DNA from: Mycobacterium sp. 852013-50091_SCH5140682
GTDB lineage: Bacteria > Actinomycetota > Actinomycetes > Mycobacteriales > Mycobacteriaceae
Length of the DNA stretch: 64,000 bases
Direction of reading: 5' to 3'
NCBI RefSeq assembly: GCF_001665685.1
Contig: NZ_LZTB01000118.1
Location: 124,001 to 188,000, forward strand
Below, one piece after another: positions 43,661 through 52,521 of the stretch; the first letter of the stretch is position 1; every line of letters begins with the position of its first letter. The position numbers and the translations under genes were made by a program. Below the pieces are notes generated by a model. It was not told where the DNA came from and did no database searches. It saw only the letters and a list, made by a program, of their open reading frames with translations.

Positions 43661-44014
43661 TCAGTACTTCACCCGGAAGCCGCCGATGAGCCGGATCGTG
43701 TTGCCGTCGGGATCGGTGATCGCCGACAAGCGAACGCCCTTGGCCGCGTCGGTGATATCACCAGGCTGCAGGCCACGTCGTCGCAATTCGTCGAGATGAC
43801 TCTCAAGATCATCGACCGCGAAGTTGACCAACGTCGCGCCGGCACGCTGGCCGTCGATGAAAACCTGCACCCAGCCGCCGGGCACCACCTGCCACTCGAA
43901 CAGACTCGGCATCGGGTTGTTGTCTGCCGGCCGCCCGAAGAACGATCGGTACCACTGTTCGCTGCGCTCCAGGTCGGACACCGGAACAACGGCCAGCACA
44001 TGCTCGATCGACAT
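43661..44014 (-). CDS. Glyoxalase/bleomycin-resistance-fold protein
   Basis: A 117-residue single vicinal-oxygen-chelate protein. SIEHVLAVVPVSDLERSEQW is the family start and ITDPDGNTIRLIGG the end. The ATG at 44014 follows AAGGAGT. Function (lyase, dioxygenase or binding protein) unknown. It probably shares a transcript with the isomerase-like gene, 15 bases on. Confidence 0.85.
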   Translation of the reverse strand: MSIEHVLAVVPVSDLERSEQWYRSFFGRPADNNPMPSLFEWQVVPGGWVQVFIDGQRAGATLVNFAVDDLESHLDELRRRGLQPGDITDAAKGVRLSAITDPDGNTIRLIGGFRVKY

Positions 44015-44182
44015 CGACACTCCTTCCTCTCGACACGCGTACACCTATGCCGACCACGACCGCGCCGAGAACTCATCGCGCACGCAATCAGGCAGCCGGT
44101 ATTGCGCGCCCTGACCATCAGGTTCTGTCATCCAGGACCAAAGGCCCTACTGTGGATCCCCGCCGAGGACTGCAATGGTCCA

Positions 44183-45286
44183 ATGACGACTACCGCCCTC
44201 AGCATGCCCACTACATCTGACACGACATCTGACACGACATCTGACACCACCGACGGCGTGCGTGCCGCGGTCGTAACCGCCTTCGGTCAACCACTCCGTA
44301 TCGAGCGACTCGATCTACCAACACCCGGCTACGGTGAGGCGCTGGTCAAACTCGAAACATCCGGCGTCTGCCACACAGATCTCCATGCCGCACATGGTGA
44401 TTGGCCGGTCAAGCCACAACCACCGTTCGTACCGGGCCACGAGGGATACGGCACCGTCGTAGCGCTCGGCGACGGTGTCGACGACCTCAGCATCGGTGAC
44501 AAAGTCGGCAACGCCTGGCTATGGTCGGCCTGTGGCCGCTGCGAGTACTGCCGCACAGGGTGGGAAACCCTCTGCGAGAGCCAGAAAAACGGTGGCTACA
44601 GCGTCAACGGAAGCTTCGGCACGTACATGCTGGTCAACGCCGCCTACGCGGCGCGGATCCCCGATGGTCTCGACCCGTTGGAGGTGGCACCGATCCTGTG
44701 TGCCGGTGTCACCGTCTACAAGGGACTGAAAGTAACCGACACCAGACCTGGCCAGTGGGTGGCGATTTCAGGCATTGGCGGGCTCGGACACATCGCGGTG
44801 CAGTACGCCCGCGCTATGGGATTGCGCGTTGTCGCCGTGGACATCGACGATGCCAAACTTGCCTTGGCCACGCACCTCGGCGCGGAACTGGCCTTCAACG
44901 CGGCCACCTCCGACGTCGTCGCCGAGGTGCAGGCGGCTACCGGCGGCGTGCACGGTGTGCTTGTGACGGCGGTGCATCCGCAAGCGTTCGGCCAGGCAAT
45001 CGGCCTGACGCGACGCGGTGGGACGATCGTCTTCAACGGGCTGCCTCCCGGCGAGTTCCCGGCTCCGATCTTCGACATTGTCCTGAAGGGCCTGACCATC
45101 CGCGGGTCGATTGTCGGCACCCGTCAAGACATGGCCGAGGCGTTGGACTTCTATGCACGTGGTCTCATCCACCCGACGGTGCACAGCGCGAGCCTCGATG
45201 ACATCAACGAGGTTTTCAGCCGGATGGAGCGCGGCCAGATCGACGGCCGCATCGTCATCGACTACCGTCGACCGCCCTCCGAGTAG
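44183..45286 (+). CDS. Zinc-dependent alcohol dehydrogenase (AdhP-like)
   Basis: A 367-residue MDR enzyme. Catalytic zinc ligands are in SGVCHTDLH and GHEGYG; the structural zinc site is CGRCEYCRTGWETLC; the NAD-binding motif is GIGGLGH. An unusual N-terminal extension of ~25 residues contains TSDTTSDTTSDTTD, from a 12-base tandem repeat. Likely an ethanol/aldehyde enzyme. Its 3' end overlaps the convergent rhodanese gene by 25 bases. Confidence 0.9.
   Translation: MTTTALSMPTTSDTTSDTTSDTTDGVRAAVVTAFGQPLRIERLDLPTPGYGEALVKLETSGVCHTDLHAAHGDWPVKPQPPFVPGHEGYGTVVALGDGVDDLSIGDKVGNAWLWSACGRCEYCRTGWETLCESQKNGGYSVNGSFGTYMLVNAAYAARIPDGLDPLEVAPILCAGVTVYKGLKVTDTRPGQWVAISGIGGLGHIAVQYARAMGLRVVAVDIDDAKLALATHLGAELAFNAATSDVVAEVQAATGGVHGVLVTAVHPQAFGQAIGLTRRGGTIVFNGLPPGEFPAPIFDIVLKGLTIRGSIVGTRQDMAEALDFYARGLIHPTVHSASLDDINEVFSRMERGQIDGRIVIDYRRPPSE
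44214..44249. repeat. 12-bp tandem repeat in the alcohol dehydrogenase start
   Basis: CATCTGACACGA is repeated three times (the last copy with one change). It keeps frame and encodes repeated Thr-Ser-Asp-Thr. Variation in copy number would only lengthen the tail. Confidence 0.75.
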
Positions 45287-46140
45287 CCGACCAGGAGTGG
45301 CAGTGTCGGATCGGCACTCCATTCCTCCAGGGATCCGTCGTAGACACGCACGTTCTCGACGCCGGCAGCGGCAAGGGCCAGTGCATTCACCGTCGCTGAA
45401 ATACCACCGCCGCAATACAGAATCACCTCGCGGCCCAGGTCTGTTCCCGCGTCCCGGTAGCGCTGCGCGATCTCGGCCGGCGGGCGTATGAGACCGTCAT
45501 CGCTGAAGAGTTCGCGCGCCGGCACGTTGACGCTGCCTGGGATGTGACCGCGGCGCGTGTACCGCGTCGGCTCCGTACCCCAGAATGCGGCCGGCGACAG
45601 CGCACAGACCAAATTCCCTGCGCTGCAGTCGATACCACGCAAGTCATCAAGTTCGATCCACGCGTCGCGCACCGGGTGCGCCCGCCACGGCGCGACGGGC
45701 CGGACATGCGTGGCACCAGACTCCAATGGCAGTCCCGCGGCGCGCCAAGCGCTCAGACCACCGTCGAGCACTCGCACCGGGACCCCGATCCAGCGCAGCA
45801 GGTACCAGACCCTCGCCGCCCAAAAACCACCGGTGCTGTCGTACACGACAGTCGGTGTGTCGGGGCCGATGCCGAACCGAGCGAGGCGTTCGGCGAGGCC
45901 CTGCGGCGGCGGATGATGGTTGTGGGTCACGGCAGGGATTGCGAGGTCGGAGTCGACCTGCACGTGGATGGCCCCGGGCAAGTGTGCGACAGACCAGGCA
46001 CCGCGACCACTGTCTGTCCGGAAGTCGCCGTCGAACCTGGGTCGGTGCAGGACCAGGCTTGCGTCGAGAACCACCGGTGCGGCAGAACCTGTCAGCTCGC
46101 CGAAGAGTTCCTCAGCACGCACGAACGGATCGGGGCTCAC
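45262..46140 (-). CDS. Two-domain thiosulphate/mercaptopyruvate sulfurtransferase
   Basis: A 292-residue protein with two rhodanese domains. The N-terminal one is inactive; the C-terminal one has the catalytic Cys in YCGGGISA near residue 242. It ends the run that includes the THI5-like protein, with which it overlaps by four bases. A role in supplying sulphur, perhaps for thiamine, is possible from context only. Confidence 0.85.
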   Translation of the reverse strand: MSPDPFVRAEELFGELTGSAAPVVLDASLVLHRPRFDGDFRTDSGRGAWSVAHLPGAIHVQVDSDLAIPAVTHNHHPPPQGLAERLARFGIGPDTPTVVYDSTGGFWAARVWYLLRWIGVPVRVLDGGLSAWRAAGLPLESGATHVRPVAPWRAHPVRDAWIELDDLRGIDCSAGNLVCALSPAAFWGTEPTRYTRRGHIPGSVNVPARELFSDDGLIRPPAEIAQRYRDAGTDLGREVILYCGGGISATVNALALAAAGVENVRVYDGSLEEWSADPTLPLLVGYSEGGRR

Positions 46141-47063
46141 AGCACCTGTCCCGCGGTGGTGAACGAGCAGTCGGTGAACGCCGCATCCCAGTGCTCGGGT
46201 GTGGCGAGGATACCGTGCTTGGCGAGCCAGTGAGCATACGGTTCTACCAGCTCGGGACGGACAGTGCCCCAGGCGTTCTCGTAGAACCAGGTGCCGGAGA
46301 TGGCTTCGAGCGAGCGGGCGATCACAGCGTCCGGGAAGTAGGGTGTGATGCTGCTGAGCAGTCTGACCGCCTCCTCTGGGTGCTGCGCGGCGTGCCGGAA
46401 GCCGCGCTCACTGATCGCCCGAAAGTCGGCCAGCAGCACGGGGTCTCGGTCAGTCAGATCGGCATGTGCCCCCAGAAGATAGCTGTGGTAACCGAAGGGC
46501 AGCTCATCGTCGACCCGCCAGACCCGCTCCGGTCGGTCCGGATGCTCGCTGAGCAGAATGTCCCACGCCCAGTAGGAACCGAAGGTGGCATCAGCCGCCC
46601 CGGCGGCCAGCTCGGCGCTGGTCAGTTCACGTACACCGACGTCGACCATGGTCACGGCATCGGGGTCACCGCCCGCACGCGTGACCAACTCGCGGACCAG
46701 CGCCACCCCGCGTGGCGTCGGATTGAGTGCCACCCGCCTGCCGGCCAGCTCGGCCAGGCTGCCGATCCCACTGCTGGCAAGTGTGCGAATCGTCTCCAGG
46801 CCGCGCTGGTTGACGGCGGCGATCGCCCGCAGTGGCTCGCCACGTTCGGTGCGCATCAGCAGGCGGTTGGTCGGGAACACCGCGAGATCCACCAGGCGAC
46901 GTCCGAGGTGTTCGAGGCTGTCGCCGATTCCCGGGTCCACCGTGCGGATCTGGAGGTCGATTCCCGCATCGGCGTACCAGCCGCGATGTCTGGCCAAATA
47001 GAACCCGGCCGAGTTCGGCCATGGATGAAAGTACTCCAGTGCCAACGAGAGTGATGTGGTCAT
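46137..47063 (-). CDS. THI5/NMT1-like substrate-binding or pyrimidine-precursor protein
   Basis: A 308-residue protein of the NMT1/THI5-like family (LALEYFHPWPNSAGFYLARH, WYADAGIDLQI). No signal peptide or lipobox is present, so unlike ABC binding proteins it is probably cytoplasmic. It may be an enzyme or a binding protein for a pyrimidine. It lies between a kinase gene and the rhodanese gene, each overlapping by four bases. Its neighbours (YkoEDC-like transporter) point to thiamine precursors. Confidence 0.75.
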   Translation of the reverse strand: MTTSLSLALEYFHPWPNSAGFYLARHRGWYADAGIDLQIRTVDPGIGDSLEHLGRRLVDLAVFPTNRLLMRTERGEPLRAIAAVNQRGLETIRTLASSGIGSLAELAGRRVALNPTPRGVALVRELVTRAGGDPDAVTMVDVGVRELTSAELAAGAADATFGSYWAWDILLSEHPDRPERVWRVDDELPFGYHSYLLGAHADLTDRDPVLLADFRAISERGFRHAAQHPEEAVRLLSSITPYFPDAVIARSLEAISGTWFYENAWGTVRPELVEPYAHWLAKHGILATPEHWDAAFTDCSFTTAGQVL

Positions 47064-47623
47064 GACGTCCTTTGTGAAGCGGTGAATTCAAATCCGGTCG
47101 CGGTCGCCACCGCGATCATGTCGGCGGACTCCCTGGGCCTATACCGGGCGATGAAGTCGTCTTCCTGCACCGCCCATCGGTTCCAGTGCGGCCGGTAGAG
47201 GTCGCCGTCGCGGTGCAGTGCCCGGAGCTTGCGGACGGCGTCGTCGGCATCGACCCAGATGCCGAGATCGGCCAGCGCGCGCCCGGCCGGTGTGAGCGTG
47301 CCGATGCCTTCGATGATCAGGCGCTGCTCGCACGTGACGGTGTGCCAGTCCGCGGGTGCATCGCCGGCCCAGTCCCAACCGCGCCAGCGTCCGGTCTGCC
47401 CTTCGGCACGCGGTGCGAGCAGCGATCGGTGGACATGCTCGGCGGCCCAGCGCAGTCCGTCCCATCCCGGGTATATGTCGTCGAGGCGCACCACGAGGCT
47501 GTCGGCCCAGGCGTCATGCAATTGCGTTGCGAGCGTCGACTTACCCGATCCTGAACGGCCGTCGATCAACACCGTGCGTGCTCGTGCCGATTCGAGTCGA
47601 GCCGCGATGTCATCGAGCGCCAA
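47060..47623 (-). CDS. Uridine-kinase-like P-loop kinase
   Basis: A 187-residue P-loop kinase (VLIDGRSGSGKSTLATQL) with a uridine kinase/phosphoribulokinase-like body. Its start is a TTG at 47623 that lies inside the end of the upstream transporter gene (which ends at 47610), so it depends on coupled translation. It could phosphorylate the imported precursor. Longer readings from 47947 are open but overlap the transporter gene. Confidence 0.7.
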   Translation of the reverse strand: MALDDIAARLESARARTVLIDGRSGSGKSTLATQLHDAWADSLVVRLDDIYPGWDGLRWAAEHVHRSLLAPRAEGQTGRWRGWDWAGDAPADWHTVTCEQRLIIEGIGTLTPAGRALADLGIWVDADDAVRKLRALHRDGDLYRPHWNRWAVQEDDFIARYRPRESADMIAVATATGFEFTASQRTS

Positions 47624-48383
47624 TGAAGTTCCAAGATCCGGTGGCGACAGAGACACTGATGGCGGCGGCAGCGATCGCCAAACCTGCTGCGATAAGCGAG
47701 AACTCACGCGCAGCGAAAGGTGAAGGCCGCGCCCAGCTCCGAGCGGGATAGGCGCCGAACCCGCGCGCCTCCATCGCCGTGGCGAGTTTGGACCCGCGTC
47801 GTACCGCGAAAACCAGTAATGCGAAGCACTGCCCGGCGACGCGGCGTAGCCGGGCATGATCGGCGACCCCCCGGGCGCGGCGGGCGTATCCGAGGTACTG
47901 CCAGTCTTGACCCAGCAAGCCGACCAGGCGCAGGCCGGCCAGCGCACCGAGCACGAACCGGGCCGGCAGTTTCAGCACTTGTCCCAGCCCATCGGCCAGT
48001 TCGGTCGGATCGACGTCGGCGAACAGGATGACCGACGGCAGCGCGATGGCAAGTACCCGCAGAAAAGTGGCCAGTGCCAAGGCGATCGACCCGTCACTCA
48101 CAGTGATGAGCAGAAGGTGCCAATGCACGGTTCCACCGGGCTGGCCGTAGAGCACGATGGTGATGGCCGTCAGTGCCGCCGCGACGGTGATCACCGCACC
48201 GCGCTTGAGCACCGGCTGCAACCGGGCGCCGACGGCGAAGAACAAGCCGAGTTCCAGCACCAGCGCGGTCAGTGCCGATACCCAGTCGATGGGCAGCACC
48301 AGTCCAGCCGCGATGAGGACGGCAGTGAGTAGCCGGGCGACGGGGTTGACCGAGCGCGCGGCGGCGATGTCCGCTGTGGTCAT
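47610..48383 (-). CDS. ECF transporter T component (YkoC-like)
   Basis: A 257-residue protein with about 5-6 TM helices and the Ala-Arg-Gly motif (AMEARGFGAYPARSW) that couples to the ATPases. ATG 48383 overlaps the stop of the ATPase gene. It completes the energy-coupling part of the transporter. Confidence 0.85.
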   Translation of the reverse strand: MTTADIAAARSVNPVARLLTAVLIAAGLVLPIDWVSALTALVLELGLFFAVGARLQPVLKRGAVITVAAALTAITIVLYGQPGGTVHWHLLLITVSDGSIALALATFLRVLAIALPSVILFADVDPTELADGLGQVLKLPARFVLGALAGLRLVGLLGQDWQYLGYARRARGVADHARLRRVAGQCFALLVFAVRRGSKLATAMEARGFGAYPARSWARPSPFAAREFSLIAAGLAIAAAAISVSVATGSWNFIGAR

Positions 48384-49897
48384 GACGTCGTCTCCGTCGC
48401 GGTGTGCCACGCATCCAGCTCGATGCGGGTATCAGCCAACAGGCCCGCGAAATCGAGGTCGTGGGTGACCGCCACGATTGCCGTGCCCTCGTCGGCGACC
48501 TCGGCCAGCAGCCCGATCAGTTCCTCCCAGGTCCTGCGGTCCTGCCCGAAAGTCGGCTCATCCAGGACGATCGCGGCGGGGCCCGTCGCCAGCACGGTCG
48601 CCACCGACAGCCGACGCTTCTCACCACCGGAGAGGGTGTAAGGATTCGCGTCGGCCAGGTGATTCAAGCGCAGCCGGTGTAGCAGTTCGTCAGTGCGGGA
48701 GGCGATTTCGGCTGTACCACGCTTGAGCGCCCTGGGACCCAGCGACAGCTCGTCGCGGACCGTACCAGTGAGGAACTGGTGCTCGGGGTCCTGGAAGACG
48801 CTGCCGATCCTGGTGAGCAACTCCTTCGATCGCCAGCGGATGGGTTCTGGCCGCGACCGTGGTGGCGCGAGCGCGGCGTCGGCTACGAGTCGTCCCGCCG
48901 GCGGCGCGAGCAGCCCACCGAGGGTGAGCGCCAGCGTCGACTTGCCGGCTCCGTTGGGGCCGGTGACGACAGTGGTTCGCCCGCGCCGGATCTCGAATGC
49001 CAAGCCGCCGTGCAGCAGGGCTCCACCGCGATATCCCAACGCCAACTCAGAGGCGCGCAGGAGCACACCGTCGTCCGCGCTGCGCCGTCTACCGATCTCG
49101 GGCAGCGGTATGTCGGGCACCCAGACACCGGACCGGACCAGGTAGTCATGTTCGCGCCGGATCGTGTCGTCGGGTGTGCCGTCAGCGATCACCGCGCCGT
49201 CGGCGCCCAGCACGATCACTCGGTCGACAACCGGCAGCCACACCTCGGTGCGGTGCTCGATGACGATGAGCGTCGCACCCGTCCGACGCGTGGACTCGGC
49301 GATAGTGTCGCGGACCTCGATCACGCCGGCGGGGTCCAGATTGGCCGTCGGCTCGTCCAGCAGGATCAGGCCCGGATGCATGGCGACCACACCGGCCAAC
49401 GCCAGGCGCTGCTTCTGTCCGCCCGACAGCTCCGAGGTGTTCTGGGAGAGCGGCACATTGAGCCCGACGGAGTCGAGCGCCTGACCGACGCGGGGCCAGA
49501 TCTGAGCCCGCGGGACGCCGAGATTCTCCATGCCGAACGCCACGTCGTCGCCGACGCGGGAGAGGATCACCTGCGAATCGGGATCCTGCAGCACCATGCC
49601 GATACGGGAGCGCCGTTGGGCCGGAGGCGCACCGTCGACATGCAGATATCCGGCCTGCCGGCCTTCTTCGGCGCCGCCGAGCAGTCCGGCGATGCCGTGC
49701 AGCAATGTGGATTTGCCCGCGCCGGACGGTCCGAGCAGCAACACCCGCTCCCCGGGTGCTATGGACAATTCGAGATCGCGCACGGCCCAGCTCCCGCGCG
49801 TCGCGTGCTGCCAGCCCCAGCCGCGCGCCGTTACGGCAGCACCTATGGCATGCGACGAGCCCGACTTCGTCCCCGCATGTTCGGGCAGAACCATCAT
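48380..49897 (-). CDS. Double ATPase of ECF transporter (YkoD-like)
   Basis: A 505-residue protein with two ABC domains. Walker A sites are GPSGAGKST and GPNGAGKST; signatures are LSGGQKQR and LSGGEKRR; each is followed by a LDEPT-type Walker B. The first ATG at 49897 overlaps the S-component stop (ATGATGG). Confidence 0.9.
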   Translation of the reverse strand: MMVLPEHAGTKSGSSHAIGAAVTARGWGWQHATRGSWAVRDLELSIAPGERVLLLGPSGAGKSTLLHGIAGLLGGAEEGRQAGYLHVDGAPPAQRRSRIGMVLQDPDSQVILSRVGDDVAFGMENLGVPRAQIWPRVGQALDSVGLNVPLSQNTSELSGGQKQRLALAGVVAMHPGLILLDEPTANLDPAGVIEVRDTIAESTRRTGATLIVIEHRTEVWLPVVDRVIVLGADGAVIADGTPDDTIRREHDYLVRSGVWVPDIPLPEIGRRRSADDGVLLRASELALGYRGGALLHGGLAFEIRRGRTTVVTGPNGAGKSTLALTLGGLLAPPAGRLVADAALAPPRSRPEPIRWRSKELLTRIGSVFQDPEHQFLTGTVRDELSLGPRALKRGTAEIASRTDELLHRLRLNHLADANPYTLSGGEKRRLSVATVLATGPAAIVLDEPTFGQDRRTWEELIGLLAEVADEGTAIVAVTHDLDFAGLLADTRIELDAWHTATETTS

Positions 49898-50538
49898 CGA
49901 GCCGGGCTCGGATCCACGCGTCCTGCCGCGAAGCGGCTGAGGGCTCCCGTCCTGGCGAGGCTTCTCACGACGAACCAGGACAACAGTCCGGCAAGTGCAG
50001 CGCCAGAGACAATCGCGGAGACCACATAGACCGCAGCGAAACCGAATGCCGAACCGGGATACCACAAGATCAGGTCGTTGATGGCCAACGCGAGTCCGGC
50101 AACTGCCCCCGAAAGCACCGCGGTGGGCAAGCCCCATCGCCGGTAGAGGAACACCGCGAAAACAAGTTCCGCACCCAGGCCCTGGACCAGGCCCGATTCG
50201 ATGGTGAGCACACCCCACTGGTTACCCACCAGAGCCGATACCGAGGCGGCGACGAGTTCGCCGTAGACAGCCGCTCCCGGTTTGCGGATCACCAAGGCGG
50301 TCAGCACACCGGCAAACAGCCAGCCGCCACCGAGCAGTGCCTGCAGCCCCGGCACAAGCGCGCCCAATGGTGCGCTGACCGGATTGGACGCGATGTTCCA
50401 CAGCACGAAAATCAGTCCCGCCGCGGCCGCCAGCACGCTCGCGACGACGATGTCGACGACACGCCATCGCAGTACAGGGTGGGCGACGGTCGGCGGTTCG
50501 TGTCCGGCCTCCGCGGTATCGGTGGGCTGGGTGCTCAT
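49894..50538 (-). CDS. ECF transporter S component (YkoE-like)
   Basis: A 214-residue membrane protein with about 6 helices, matching the YkoE family (GLQALLGGGWLFAGVLTALV, then NQWGVLTIESGLVQGLGAEL). YkoE proteins are associated with uptake of thiamine or its pyrimidine precursor (HMP). The ATG at 50538 follows AAGGAGAC. No TPP riboswitch is seen upstream. Confidence 0.85.
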   Translation of the reverse strand: MSTQPTDTAEAGHEPPTVAHPVLRWRVVDIVVASVLAAAAGLIFVLWNIASNPVSAPLGALVPGLQALLGGGWLFAGVLTALVIRKPGAAVYGELVAASVSALVGNQWGVLTIESGLVQGLGAELVFAVFLYRRWGLPTAVLSGAVAGLALAINDLILWYPGSAFGFAAVYVVSAIVSGAALAGLLSWFVVRSLARTGALSRFAAGRVDPSPAR

Positions 50539-50633
50539 AGGTCTCCTTCAGGGCAATCACGCGGGCACGCGCAAGGGCATCAGTATGGACGGCCCTTCCG
50601 AGAGTCGTATGGCTTCGCATCACCATGAGTATT

Positions 50634-50647
50634 TTCTGTATACAGAA
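50634..50647. promoter_or_regulatory. GntR operator (TTCTGTATACAGAA)
   Basis: A perfect 14-bp palindrome with the FCD/FadR-type core TGTATACA lies between the GntR gene (50692) and the transporter gene (50538). A half-like TGTATTC follows at 50659. The site probably lets GntR control both directions. Confidence 0.65.
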
Positions 50648-50691
50648 CTGCCCGAAATGTATTCTGAGCAGAACGCGAACTTGGAGGGCAC

Positions 50692-51351
50692 GTGCAACGG
50701 ACGCCATTTCACAGCGCATTTCGTGCCGATCTGCTGGCGGGCCGGTTCTCCACGGCCGAGCCACTGAGCGAGAGCGCCCTCACCGCCGCATACGGAGTTT
50801 CACGGACTCCGGTACGAGAAGCACTCAGCCGGTTGGAGCAGGAGGGCCTGATCACCCGATCCGCCCGCGGCTACCGCATCCGCTCCGGCACACCCGACGA
50901 TGTGATCGAGATCTACGACGTGCGCATCGCACTGGAGAAGGCCGCCGCCGAGGCAGCTGCGGCTCGCCGAACCGAACTACAGGTCGCGCAACTCGCACAG
51001 CTACACCAGCACGCGGTCGCCGCGAAAGATCCCGCCACAGCCCGGCAGTTCAACTCGCAATGGCACGAGGTGCTTTGGGCCGCATCGCACAATGCGACGC
51101 TCAAGGAGACACTGACCAACCTGGTGGCGCGGCTACGCCTTTGTGACCGTGAGGCGATACACCGCGACGATCTTGCCGACGTGGTCGTCGAACACGTGGC
51201 GATCATGGACGCCATCCGCGAACGTGATGGCGAAGCCGCCAGCGCCGCCATCACCACGCACCTCCAACGGACCAAGCAGGAACGCCTCGACACCTTTGCG
51301 CGCCTCTACAGTGCACCGCCACTGTCACCCAACGAGTTTCGCGACAGGTAG
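50692..51351 (+). CDS. GntR/FCD-family regulator
   Basis: A 219-residue regulator. The winged helix (LSESALTAAYGVSRTPVREA) is followed by an all-helical FCD ligand domain with metal-binding Asp/His positions (DVRIAL, HWEVL-like QWHEVLW). GTG 50692 follows GGAGG. It is divergent from the YkoEDC operon and its promoter contains a TGTATACA palindrome; it likely senses the transported precursor or product. Confidence 0.85.
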   Translation: MQRTPFHSAFRADLLAGRFSTAEPLSESALTAAYGVSRTPVREALSRLEQEGLITRSARGYRIRSGTPDDVIEIYDVRIALEKAAAEAAAARRTELQVAQLAQLHQHAVAAKDPATARQFNSQWHEVLWAASHNATLKETLTNLVARLRLCDREAIHRDDLADVVVEHVAIMDAIRERDGEAASAAITTHLQRTKQERLDTFARLYSAPPLSPNEFRDR

Positions 51352-51383
51352 CGACCAGCGGATCACCGCGCGCGCGACGCTGC

Positions 51384-51389
51384 GACAAT
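51384..51389 (+). promoter_or_regulatory. -10 box for the methyltransferase gene (leaderless)
   Basis: GACAAT ends 6 bases before ATG 51396, consistent with a leaderless transcript. Confidence 0.4.
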
Positions 51390-51395
51390 GGGCAC

Positions 51396-52004
51396 ATGGT
51401 CGAGCAGAGCATCTGGATGCAAAAGGTCGCGGCCGACCCAGGCCATTCCCAGTGGTACATCGAGCGGTTTCGTTCCATGGCGCGCGCCGGCCAGGACCTG
51501 GCCGGCGAGGCTCGCCTGATCGACGCGATGGTCCCCCGCGAGGCCCGCATTCTCGATGCCGGCTGCGGCCCCGGGCGCCTCGGCGGATATCTCGCGGCGG
51601 CCGGCCACACCGTGGTCGGTGTCGATGTCGACCCGGCGCTGATCGCGGCCGCAGAGCAAGATCACCCCGGACCACGCTGGCTCGTCGGTGACCTCGCCGA
51701 GCTCGATCTGCCTTCTCGCGGAATCCCCGAGCCGTTCGACATCATCGTGTCGGCCGGCAACGTGATGACATTTCTCGCCCCGAGCACCAGAGTTCAGGTG
51801 CTCAGCCGTCTGCGTGCGCACCTGGACGACGGCGGCCGAGCGGTGATCGGCTTCGGGAGCGGCCGTGACTACGAGTTCAGTCAGTTTTTCGACGATGCGG
51901 CCGCGGCAGGATTCACGCCGGACGTGCTGTTGTCGACCTGGGATCTGCGTCCGTTCACCGAGAACTCCGACTTCCTCGTCGCGATTCTTCGGCCGTCAGC
52001 GTAG
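51396..52004 (+). CDS. Class I SAM-dependent methyltransferase
   Basis: A 202-residue methyltransferase. Motif I is DAGCGPGRLGGYLA near residue 50, and VSAGNVM is motif IV. The C-terminus overlaps the convergent GNAT gene by 9 bases. Substrate unknown. Confidence 0.85.
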   Translation: MVEQSIWMQKVAADPGHSQWYIERFRSMARAGQDLAGEARLIDAMVPREARILDAGCGPGRLGGYLAAAGHTVVGVDVDPALIAAAEQDHPGPRWLVGDLAELDLPSRGIPEPFDIIVSAGNVMTFLAPSTRVQVLSRLRAHLDDGGRAVIGFGSGRDYEFSQFFDDAAAAGFTPDVLLSTWDLRPFTENSDFLVAILRPSA

Positions 52005-52457
52005 AGACTTGGCGAGGAAGACCCGGTCGAACCCGGCTTCGCAACGCCGCTCGACCTCGACATAACCGAGGCGCAAGTACCACGCGATGTTCTCGGTCAT
52101 CGCGACGTTGGTGTACAGACGCGTCTCGTGATAACCCAGTTGCCTTGCCCTGCAGTCGGCTTCGGCGAGCAGCACCCGCCCGTAACCCCGACCTTGGGCG
52201 GTGGGCGCGATCGCGACATTCTCGATCAGCAGATGGCCGACGGCAGGGACCAACACGATGACGCCGACAATGCCATCGACGTCCTGCAGGACGCTCACGT
52301 GGTCGGTGGTGCGCACGAGTTCGTGGTAGTCGACCGACATGGGTGCAGGCTCGCGGCCGATCCGGCCAACGTAGGGTGCGTAAGCCTCGGCGACGATTCG
52401 GCTGATCGACGCCGCGTCAGCGGGTGTCGCACGGCGGATGACGCCGTTACCGCACAT
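51996..52457 (-). CDS. GNAT-family N-acetyltransferase
   Basis: A 153-residue acetyltransferase. The acetyl-CoA pyrophosphate-binding motif is QGRGYG, after IAPTA. ATG 52457 gives the standard length. It is next to the dehydratase operon but overlaps only the convergent methyltransferase. Substrate unknown. Confidence 0.85.
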   Translation of the reverse strand: MCGNGVIRRATPADAASISRIVAEAYAPYVGRIGREPAPMSVDYHELVRTTDHVSVLQDVDGIVGVIVLVPAVGHLLIENVAIAPTAQGRGYGRVLLAEADCRARQLGYHETRLYTNVAMTENIAWYLRLGYVEVERRCEAGFDRVFLAKSLR

Positions 52458-52521
52458 CGCCGTTACCACACATCGGCCCGAGCCTCCCATTCACTCGTTC
52501 GCCACAGCAGGGGCGCAGAAG

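Noticed and set aside
50539..50633. TPP riboswitch ahead of the YkoE-like gene
   Set aside because: CTGATGCCCTT on the minus strand faintly resembles part of the THI element, but the GAACCTGAT-like segment and pairing arms are absent.
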